Shown here: positions 33,031-38,552 of the stretch, piece by piece
Numbering within the stretch: position 1 is the stretch's first letter
Layout: every line of letters starts with the position of its first letter
Source: Candidatus Altarchaeales archaeon WOR_SM1_SCG
GTDB lineage: Archaea > Altiarchaeota > Altiarchaeia > IMC4 > WOR-SM1-SCG
Assembly (NCBI GenBank): GCA_001723845.1
Contig: MCBE01000278.1
Coordinates: forward strand, 1-38,552
Reading direction: 5' to 3'
DNA: 38,552 nt
The notes under the pieces: model-generated
The model's input: the letters and a program-made list of their open reading frames with translations, nothing else
Database searches by the model: none
What the model was told of the DNA's origin: nothing
Program-made: the position numbers and the translations under genes

Positions 33031-33447
33031 TTAATTAAGATGCGGCTGTAATTTTGCTTCAATCATTTCTCTTGGTACAGCACCCACTACATTATCAACA
33101 AGTTCTCCATTCTTGAAAATCAAAAGCATTGGAATACTCATTATATTAAACTTTGAAGCAGTTGCCCTGTTACGGTCAACATCCAGATTACCAAAAACTA
33201 CTTTTCCGGAAAGCTCGTTTGCCATTTGATCAATTATTGGTGCGATCATCCTACACGGTCCGCACCATTCAGCCCCGCAGTCAACCACAACTACGGGGTA
33301 TTTTTTTATCGTTTGCGCAAAATTTCCATCCGTAATCTCAACGGGTTTGTTTGGGTAATCCATTTTCTGCTCTGTTTTTTCTTTATCTAATTTTTTTGTT
33401 AATTCCTCTAATTTTCTCCTTTTGATTTCTTCAAGTTCCTTATCCAT
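33031..33447 (-). CDS. trxA: Thioredoxin with N-terminal helical extension
   Basis: A 138-residue thioredoxin. The classical active site is WCGPCRM (about residues 61-67), followed by DVDRNRATASKFNIMSIPMLLIFKNGE with the cis-proline. About 30 charged residues precede the thioredoxin fold (KELEEIKRRKLEELTKK). It probably receives electrons from the FTR. It is transcribed away from the HTH regulator at 33596 with a 21-bp palindrome between them. Confidence 0.93.
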   Translation of the reverse strand: MDKELEEIKRRKLEELTKKLDKEKTEQKMDYPNKPVEITDGNFAQTIKKYPVVVVDCGAEWCGPCRMIAPIIDQMANELSGKVVFGNLDVDRNRATASKFNIMSIPMLLIFKNGELVDNVVGAVPREMIEAKLQPHLN

Positions 33448-33475
33448 GTTATGTAATTTTAATTACTGAACAGAC

Positions 33476-33496
33476 AAAATTTCCAGGGGAAATTTT
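33476..33496. promoter_or_regulatory. Perfect 21-bp palindrome between thioredoxin and HTH regulator genes
   Basis: AAAATTTCC, AGG, GGAAATTTT: 9-base arms with no mismatch. It lies 29 bases upstream of the thioredoxin ATG and about 100 bases from the divergent regulator. It is a good candidate operator for that regulator. Confidence 0.5.
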
Positions 33497-33595
33497 CCTG
33501 AGTTCATACAACCTTATTTATTGATTAAATTTAATTATTTAAAAAGGTAATTATGTTCAACAATTATGCACAATTAAATAAAATATTAAATTAAA

Positions 33596-33952
33596 ATGAA
33601 ATTATCGGAAATAAAATCATTAACCCAGTCAACGGATTTTTGCAGCAGCAATATATTGAAATGTATTCTTGGAATTACAGATCTTGATGTTGCGGTTTTC
33701 TGTAAAATCGGAGACGGCAACTGTGATATAATGGAGGTTGCAGAAAGGGTAGGAAGAGATAGAAGCAGTGTACAGAGATCGCTTAAAAATTTAATTGCGG
33801 TTGGTCTGATAAGCAGGCAAAGTGTGAGTATGAGCAGAGGTAGAAAATATGTCTATTCGGCTATAACTAAAGAAAGATTGAAGGATATCCTCATCTCAAG
33901 GATAGAAAAGTATTGTAATATATTAAAGGAACAGGTGAGGGTTATGGAATGA
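33596..33952 (+). CDS. Winged-helix transcriptional regulator (MarR/TrmB-like)
   Basis: A 118-residue winged-helix protein: DLDVAVFCKIGDGNCDIMEV, recognition helix region RDRSSVQRSLKNLIAVGLI, and a wing with SMSRGRKYVYSA. A C-terminal helix (SRIEKYCNILKEQVRV) may dimerise. Cysteines at 16, 24 and in the wing region (C36, C43) could sense redox or metal (speculative). Divergent from the thioredoxin cluster, whose promoter it may control through the 21-bp palindrome. Confidence 0.8.
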   Translation: MKLSEIKSLTQSTDFCSSNILKCILGITDLDVAVFCKIGDGNCDIMEVAERVGRDRSSVQRSLKNLIAVGLISRQSVSMSRGRKYVYSAITKERLKDILISRIEKYCNILKEQVRVME

Positions 33953-33973
33953 AATTGATTAAAAATCAAAAAT

Positions 33974-34224
33974 TTATTTCACAAAAAACATACAATGACA
34001 CTGCCCATCTTTTTCAATTTCATCTTTATGATAAATACCTGGGCAAATGTTTTCAGGCGCAGGTTGAATTCTGCATGGGCAATATCCTTTACCAAATTTC
34101 TCCTTATTCATAAGCAATCCTTTTACTACCCCATTCACTATCTTTTTATTGGGTTTAACTTAAAAATATTTTTCTTTGCATATTCTTCACATTCTTTGGT
34201 AAGTTTCTTGATTTTGTTATTCAT
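33974..34224 (-). pseudogene. Second ferredoxin:thioredoxin reductase catalytic domain, frameshifted
   Basis: The minus strand from ATG at 34224 reads KKLTKECEEYAKKN and NIFKLNP, then reaches a stop. One base added near 34153 restores KKIVNGVVKGLLMNKEKFG and continues through CPCRIQPAPEN, ICPGIYHKDEIEKDGQ and CHCMFF to the stop. This is the FTR domain of 31150-31620 with one base lost. In addition the second CPC has become CPG, removing one cysteine expected to bind the cluster. The gene is therefore probably dead. Its ferredoxin partner (34226-34402) is intact and directly upstream. Confidence 0.75.
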
Positions 34225-34225
34225 A

Positions 34226-34402
34226 CTAACCCTCAATTTTAATTGCATTGTTTGGACAAGCCAATACACAAGCTTCACATTTTTTACATTTTTCCGGATG
34301 TGTAATTATCACTTTTCCATTTTTTATTTCCAAAACACCAAAAGGGCATGCTTCTACGCAATTGCCACAATTAATGCATAAGTTTTGGTTTATTTTTATC
34401 AT
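34226..34402 (-). CDS. Two-cluster ferredoxin next to the broken FTR
   Basis: A 58-residue ferredoxin (CINCGNCVEAC-P, CKKCEACVLAC-P). In the paralogous locus the ferredoxin and FTR domains are one protein (31150-31620); here they are separate frames with the FTR start one base from the ferredoxin TAG. It has a TAA two codons after the TAG. It may be a remnant of the same duplication but can still work as a ferredoxin. Confidence 0.85.
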   Translation of the reverse strand: MIKINQNLCINCGNCVEACPFGVLEIKNGKVIITHPEKCKKCEACVLACPNNAIKIEG

Positions 34403-35194
34403 TTAATTCACCACCCCTTTCAAATAAGGACATTTATTTTCTTTTACCTCATTATCCAAGACAGCCCTTATAAATTCATTACATGACTTGAATCCACATT
34501 TACCACAATTTAAATTGGGCACTTTTATTTTTAGTTCCTTGCCCTGTTGATAACGTTTCAATGTTTCCTGTGAGTCAATAATTTTATTGCCATAACAATA
34601 ACCACATATCGCAGTAGGCATGGAATGTTTTAAAGTTAATTTTCCTTTTATTTCCGGGCTTTTCCTTATTGCCTCTACTATATCTATTGTTCCTTCTCCT
34701 GTTAATCCATTTGCTTCAATTATTGAAGCTTTTTTATTTACCTTCAAAACTTTTGCTCTAAAAATTTCCCTCTCTGCTTGCGAAATCAAATCCCCTTTAG
34801 TTACCGCAACAGCATCCGCCTGTGTTAATAATGGACCATAACCTGAAGGTTTGCCCGACAATATATTTAGGATATTAATTGCAAGCCCCTCATTTATATA
34901 AGGAGAACATCTTAAACAAAGCCCAGCAGTTTCTATTATTATCACATCTTTATCTTTATGGTTCTCAATAATTTTTGGGATTTCTAATGCAGCATAATGG
35001 TCAGGACAGATATCTCCAGAAATTCTTTTTTCAGTACTTACACCAAATTTTTCCTTTATTAATATGTCATCATCAGTAGCCAAAACATCAAATTTTGTGT
35101 AATGGACTTTCAAATCTTTTAGTTCCTGAATTACAAATTTAATTATACTTGTTTTCCCGCTTCCTGGTGTGCCGCCAAAAATTATAATCTTCAT
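34403..35194 (-). CDS. P-loop GTPase/ATPase with C-terminal 4Fe-4S domain
   Basis: A 263-residue protein from MKIIIFGG at 35194; GGAGGT upstream supports this start. Walker A is GGTPGSGKTS, as in HypB/CooC-like nickel-insertion NTPases. VIIIETAGLCLRC and VTKGD (a G4-like motif) follow. The C-terminus has CGYCYG and CGKCGFKSC with a further C at CPYLKG, a C-x2-C-x4-C-x16-C spacing as in the Fe-S domain of CdhE/AcsC and RnfB. This suggests a metal-cofactor or corrinoid-protein activator (inference). It overlaps the ABC ATPase gene by ATGA, so the two likely act together. Confidence 0.75.
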   Translation of the reverse strand: MKIIIFGGTPGSGKTSIIKFVIQELKDLKVHYTKFDVLATDDDILIKEKFGVSTEKRISGDICPDHYAALEIPKIIENHKDKDVIIIETAGLCLRCSPYINEGLAINILNILSGKPSGYGPLLTQADAVAVTKGDLISQAEREIFRAKVLKVNKKASIIEANGLTGEGTIDIVEAIRKSPEIKGKLTLKHSMPTAICGYCYGNKIIDSQETLKRYQQGKELKIKVPNLNCGKCGFKSCNEFIRAVLDNEVKENKCPYLKGVVN

Positions 35195-36000
35195 TTTCTT
35201 ACCTCCATTGGAGTGCATATTAATTTTAATTCTTCAACTTGTTTACCTTCCCTTACTTCTTCTCTTACATCCAGCATGTAGTTGTTTATCCATGAAAGAT
35301 AATTTGCAATCCCCTTTTCTTTGATTGAAGTATAAATAATTTTGCTTATCCCTCCCTTTTTCATCACAAGCCGTTTATCTGTATCTAGTGCAAGGATTGG
35401 ATTATGTGTTACTAAAAAAATGATTTTTTCTTTTTTGATAAGCAAGTCAAGTGCTTTTTTAACTCTTATCCCGGCATTTTCTATTTCATCAATTAAGACG
35501 ATAGGTGATTCACTAACATATGCAAGATCTGCAACCATCAACGCTCTTGATTGCCCTCCAGATAAAATAAGCAGGTTTGCATCTTTTTTAATCTTCTCGC
35601 CGGTTATAGTATTCGCATCATTTATTATTTTTTCTATCAGTTTTTCAGTATCTTTTTTTACTTGGCATTTCCCTCTTATTTCTATATGTGTTTTTAAGAA
35701 GTTATATACTGTAGTGTCTGTCATAAAATTCATATGTTGTGTAAGGTAACCAATTACTTTTTTAGTTGGGTCTATCTTAAGCTCTTTTGGGGGGGTTTTA
35801 TTATTTATCAAAATTTTTCTTTTAGTTTTAGTTTCTCCTTGGGCAAGTTTCTCAATATCATATAGCAATTGACTTTTACCAGAACCTGTTGGACCAACAA
35901 TTCCAATTTTTTGACCTGCACGTATCTCTACTTTTTTAAATGACTCTTTATCTCTTTCTTTATCATAACCTGCAAGAATTGTAACTTTTTTGATTAACAT
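35191..36000 (-). CDS. Soluble ABC-type ATPase
   Basis: A 269-residue ATPase with Walker A GPTGSGKS (near 36-43), signature-like LSGGQSRALMVADLAY (near 165-180), Walker B SPIVLIDEIENAG and switch histidine VTHNP. There is no membrane partner gene nearby, so it is not a typical transporter. The overlap with the GTPase/Fe-S gene suggests a two-protein ATP/GTP-dependent assembly or activation system, which cannot be named from the sequence. Confidence 0.8.
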   Translation of the reverse strand: MLIKKVTILAGYDKERDKESFKKVEIRAGQKIGIVGPTGSGKSQLLYDIEKLAQGETKTKRKILINNKTPPKELKIDPTKKVIGYLTQHMNFMTDTTVYNFLKTHIEIRGKCQVKKDTEKLIEKIINDANTITGEKIKKDANLLILSGGQSRALMVADLAYVSESPIVLIDEIENAGIRVKKALDLLIKKEKIIFLVTHNPILALDTDKRLVMKKGGISKIIYTSIKEKGIANYLSWINNYMLDVREEVREGKQVEELKLICTPMEVRK

Positions 36001-36111
36001 TTTAATTCCTCCATTTTTTCGTTTTTTGATTTCTTTCCTCTAAATGTGCAATATAACCACTATATTAGTGCAAGCTTCTTTTCTTGCTTCTCATTACACA
36101 TTTGATTGTGT

Positions 36112-36243
36112 CTAACATTTACCGCGTTTTCCACCGGTTCGTTTTCCGGTTCCCTGCCCGGGTGCTCTTCCTTTTCCTTGCCCCTGTCCTTTTCGGGGAC
36201 CGGCTGATCCTTTTGGTGGACTGGTTTGGTCTTTTTTTGGCAT
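36112..36243 (-). CDS. Small Gly/Lys/Arg-rich protein
   Basis: A 43-residue frame starting MPKKDQTSPPKGSAGPRK and continuing with repeats of G-Q-G, G-K-G and T-G-K to KRGKC. It resembles the basic tail of the protein at 31614-31952. Low-complexity composition makes it hard to prove, but the frame is complete and not explained by chance base composition, being GC-rich in an AT-rich spacer. It ends in TAG, with a TAA five codons later. Confidence 0.55.
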   Translation of the reverse strand: MPKKDQTSPPKGSAGPRKGQGQGKGRAPGQGTGKRTGGKRGKC

Positions 36244-36281
36244 TTTAAATTTATTAATATTATGAGAATTTAATTTTAATT

Positions 36282-36542
36282 TCAATTTTTCAATTTATCC
36301 AGCAATTCCTCTTTCGTTGGTACCTCCGCGATAAATACTGCTTCATCATTTATCACAATTGCAGGAGTAGACGCGATCTGATATTGTAATGCTTCAATCA
36401 TAACTTCTTCTTCATCAATATTCTTCACGACATAATCTCTGTCATATACAAGCCCTAATTCATTTGCAACTTCCTCAACAATCTCGTGTGCAGCAGGACA
36501 CTTCGGGCAGTTCGTCCCGGTATATAATATTAATTTTACCAT
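36282..36542 (-). CDS. Thioredoxin-fold protein with CPKC motif
   Basis: An 86-residue protein: LYTGTNCPKCPAAHEIVEE (C13 and C16), cis-proline STPAIVIND, and a short C-terminal helix. It is the size of archaeal glutaredoxin-like or MtMig5-type proteins. It is the third thioredoxin-fold protein of the region. A repeat related to the palindromic elements lies immediately upstream (36548-36609). Confidence 0.88.
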   Translation of the reverse strand: MVKLILYTGTNCPKCPAAHEIVEEVANELGLVYDRDYVVKNIDEEEVMIEALQYQIASTPAIVINDEAVFIAEVPTKEELLDKLKN

Positions 36543-36547
36543 TTTTA

Positions 36548-36609
36548 ATCGTACTATAAGCTATATGGATTTTACGATAAAAAATATCGCGAGTGATAAC
36601 GAAGCCTAT
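36548..36609. repeat. Degenerate dispersed repeat upstream of the thioredoxin-fold gene
   Basis: Contains a hairpin CGATA-AAAAA-TATCG and an ATCGTA/TACGAT pair (36548-36593). ATATCGCGAGTGATAACGAA then resembles ATATAGCGAGTGAAACGAAG of the tandem repeat at 18811. The CTCGCGATA part (minus strand) is also shared with copy A of the palindromic element. It lies within the leader of the gene at 36542. Confidence 0.45.
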
Positions 36610-36626
36610 TTTTAGTTTTATATTTT

Positions 36627-36881
36627 TTAAACATCAAACCTTTTTCTGTCATGCAGTTCGGCAATTTTACCTTCATTCCAGCCGGAAACATTTTGATAAT
36701 ATCCCGTAATCCTTGACCAGTGCTGGATTGCATCTCCCCCGTATTTCATTTCATCCTGGTATTTTTCAGCGCATTCGGTTGAGCAGACAACGCTTCCTTT
36801 ATCTGTTGCTTTCAAGTCCGAATCAACACTTGCCCGAAGATAATTTCCTTTTATTTCCTTTCCGCATACTTTGCACATCAT
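36627..36881 (-). CDS. Zn-ribbon protein resembling the C-terminus of anaerobic ribonucleotide reductase NrdD
   Basis: An 84-residue protein. MMCKVCGKEIKG and VVCSTECAEKY supply four cysteines for a metal. The second half (HWSRITGYYQNVSGWNEG, IAELHDRKRFDV) looks like the last residues of NrdD (SRITGY, W-N-x-G-K, D-R-x-R-Y). The glycyl-radical RGxG loop is missing, so it cannot be an NrdD itself. Preceded by palindrome site 3. Function unknown. Confidence 0.7.
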   Translation of the reverse strand: MMCKVCGKEIKGNYLRASVDSDLKATDKGSVVCSTECAEKYQDEMKYGGDAIQHWSRITGYYQNVSGWNEGKIAELHDRKRFDV

Positions 36882-36898
36882 TTTTATTTTTTAATTTT

Positions 36899-36910
36899 GC
36901 ACTTATGTGC
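36899..36910. promoter_or_regulatory. GCAC-N4-GTGC palindrome, site 3
   Basis: GCACTTATGTGC on plus; in gene direction it is followed by AAAA. It lies 18 bases upstream of the ATG of the 84-residue Zn protein, directly after a TATA-like TTTATAATT in gene direction. Confidence 0.55.
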
Positions 36911-36988
36911 CAATTATAAATTAAATTTTGAGTTTAAAAAGCGATAAAAATCAGTAAAAAGTTTCCCGCCATTGAAAATCAAAAGTGT

Positions 36989-37351
36989 TCATTTCCACTT
37001 CATCCACCACTCCACCATACTCACCACCGTATCCTTTAAATCCAATCCTTTTTCAGTCAATGAATATTCAACTCTCAAAGGGACTTTAGCATACACTTTT
37101 CTCTGGATGATCCCGCATTTTTTCATTTCATTCAATCTATTGGAAAGTACTCCCGGACTTATTTCTTTTAAAGACCTTAAAAGTTCATTGAACCTTCTCG
37201 TACCGGCAAGCAACTCTCTCAATATCAGAATCACCCACTTTTTTCCAATTAAGTTTGCTGTCTCTTCAACGGGGCACATACCTGTTTCCTCCAGAAAACA
37301 CTTATCCGTTTCCATTATCGGGCAAATGGAACTGCCGTGTATGTTCGCCAT
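36989..37351 (-). CDS. HxlR-family transcriptional regulator with cysteine-rich N-terminus
   Basis: A 120-residue winged-helix regulator of the HxlR type: LIGKKWVILILRELLAGTRRFNEL, then SPGVLSNRLNEMKKCGII and VEYSLTEKGLDL. Before the domain lie cysteines in CPIMETDKCFLEETGMCP. Similar N-terminal cysteines occur in redox- or metal-sensing members. Possible targets are its neighbours. Confidence 0.88.
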   Translation of the reverse strand: MANIHGSSICPIMETDKCFLEETGMCPVEETANLIGKKWVILILRELLAGTRRFNELLRSLKEISPGVLSNRLNEMKKCGIIQRKVYAKVPLRVEYSLTEKGLDLKDTVVSMVEWWMKWK

Positions 37352-37386
37352 TTTGATTTTTTGACTTTAATTTTAACAAAATTTAT

Positions 37387-38425
37387 TCAGTGCTCTACAG
37401 AAGGAAACCTATCCGGATCCTGGTGCGGAACAAACATCGCCTTCATGTACTCCTCTGTGAATTCTCCAAGTGCGTCAGTGCTGAAATCAAAGTATGTAGC
37501 GTTCTTTGCAATCTCTTCTGCTTCTTTTTTCTTTTCATCGGAATTCAAAATCATGGAGGCGCCTTTTAAAGAGCCGTTCCCGATAAATTCAAATTTACTC
37601 TTATCAATATCCGGGAGCAGACCTAAAATTACGGATTTTTCAATATTCAGGTAATAGCCAAAGCCGCCGGCGATATATACCTTGCTGACTTCATCAAGTG
37701 AAACGCCTACTTTTGTCATGGTTGAAACGCCCGCGTAAATCGCTGCTTTTGTCAGGATGATATTTTCAATGTCCTTTTCTGTGATCGTAATGTCCTCGCC
37801 CTTTGATGTTTCGTTTCCATAAGCAATAATAAATTCAGGGATCTCATCACAGGTCTCATTACCTAAATCATCTATTATTTTCGCAGTCCTTATTTTTATT
37901 CTCTCACTTTTTTCAATAACTGATTTATTAAATTTACCTTTATAATCAATGATATTGTTTAAAAACAATTCAGGGATTAGATGTATAAATCCTGAGCCGC
38001 ATATCCCTCTTGGCTTAGTATTATTTAGAACCCGGTAATTAACATTAAATTCTTCATATACATCACCCTTTTTTTGAATTTGAAAATCATGCAAAGAACT
38101 ACCACGATCTCCAAAACTGCGGCGGGGTTCTATGCCTGTTGCACAAGTTTCTGCCCGGTGTATCTCAACTTTATCAATCGCACCGGCTGTTGCACGCATC
38201 CCGCATTTGGTTGAAGTTCCTTCAAATGCAGGTCCTGCAGAAGTTGACGAAACCATAAGCCAGTCCTTATTTCCAAGAGCGATCTCACCATTTGTTCCGG
38301 CATCAATAATAAGGCACGTATCCTCTGATTTATGAATTCCCGTTGCGATAATATCTGCAATAATGTCCCCTCCGACATAACTCCCTATCCCCGGCGTGAT
38401 GTAGAGATCAGTTGTCCGCCCGCTG
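37387..38425 (-). CDS. RACo-like ASKHA protein (corrinoid activator), 3' exon
   Basis: About 346 residues of the DUF4445/RACo-type ASKHA domain: TPGIGSYVGGDIIADI, DAGTNGEIALG (phosphate 1-like), SAGPAFEG, GICGSGFI and YIAGGFGYYLN. RACo proteins use ATP to reactivate Co(II) corrinoid proteins, such as those feeding methyl groups to acetyl-CoA synthase. The frame begins inside codon T-S (38425); everything further upstream is group II intron sequence, so the apparent ATG at 38454 lies in the intron and is not a real start. The N-terminal exon, with the usual ferredoxin domain, is outside the window. Confidence 0.85.
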
Positions 38426-38552
38426 GTAGAGTAGGGCAGTGGGCTTCCGCCCACCGCCCCCTCATCAAACCGTGCGTAGGGTTTTCCCCTACACGGCTTT
38501 CCGATGACCTTCTTTCTTACGCATTCGAATAGCGAGACCAGTAAATTATGTT
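38426..38552 (-). mobile_element. Group II intron, 3' end (domains V and VI)
   Basis: On the minus strand AAGCCGTGTAGGG, GAAAA, CCCTACGCACGGTTT folds as domain V (38467-38499), including the AGC triad, a GNRA-like loop and the CG bulge. It is followed by a domain VI hairpin GGGCGGTGGGC/GCCCACTGCCC and the usual end CCCTACTCTAC (38426). The exon then resumes with the RACo-like gene. The intron body and any reverse transcriptase lie beyond the window. The intron is in the same orientation as the gene, so splicing would restore it. Confidence 0.8.

Noticed and set aside
38426-38454. The ATG at 38454 as the start of the RACo-like gene
   Set aside because: It lies in the intron domain VI hairpin; the residues before the exon junction do not match the family.

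Overview
This window looks like a piece of an uncultured anaerobic archaeon. The evidence is a proteasome-activating nucleotidase with a C-terminal HbYX tail, archaeal-type CODH/acetyl-CoA synthase subunits (CdhA, CdhC), HdrA-type electron-bifurcating flavoproteins, a ferredoxin:thioredoxin-reductase-like protein, CooC/CooT maturation factors and many small ferredoxins. The gene set would suit a methanogen-related lineage such as an ANME or alkane-oxidising archaeon, but the window does not fix the genus. Most genes are separated by very AT-rich spacers. No rRNA, tRNA or CRISPR array was found.

Layout. 1-398 is the N-terminal part of a transposase cut by the window edge. 1055-7017 is a tight minus-strand operon joining NuoE, NuoF and NuoG modules to HdrA. 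One HdrA is divided between the first and last genes, and a second, complete HdrA is fused to the last gene. An hdrA relic follows at 7099-7386. 7702-11212 (plus) is a molybdopterin/tungstopterin oxidoreductase, its four-cluster Fe-S partner and a small orphan protein. 11213-12357 holds a decayed HepT/MNT toxin-antitoxin pair, with hepT interrupted by a 53-bp palindromic insertion. 12564-13968 encodes PAN and a stand-alone HhH protein. 14551-18442 is an AT-rich DNA-modification island: two methyltransferases, a LAGLIDADG-like protein with an in-frame TAG, and a PD-(D/E)XK nuclease. 18443-19052 carries repeats.

The rest is almost all minus strand. cdhA, a ferredoxin and cdhC (19053-23462) form the carbon-monoxide/acetyl-CoA core. 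Upstream of them lie an HTH regulator, a DUF364-type protein, an Mrp ATPase, a methyltransferase, an MTH1187-type protein, CooC, CooT and several small Zn or membrane proteins. Next comes a thiol-redox cluster: FTR, three thioredoxin-fold proteins, five ferredoxin-type proteins and small Zn-ribbons, with a frameshifted second FTR. Then follow an ABC ATPase/GTPase pair and an HxlR regulator. At the right edge a RACo-like ASKHA gene is interrupted by the 3' end (domains V and VI) of a group II intron.

How it fits together. The Nuo/Hdr complex, the CODH/ACS and the FTR/thioredoxin set would share a ferredoxin/NAD(H)/thiol redox pool, with CooC, CooT, Mrp and possibly the GTPase serving metal-centre assembly. 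A repeated GCAC-N4-GTGC palindrome lies upstream of three genes in this part and may mark a small regulon. Signs of mobility are frequent: transposase, group II intron, 53-bp palindromic element, restriction-modification island and several pseudogenes.
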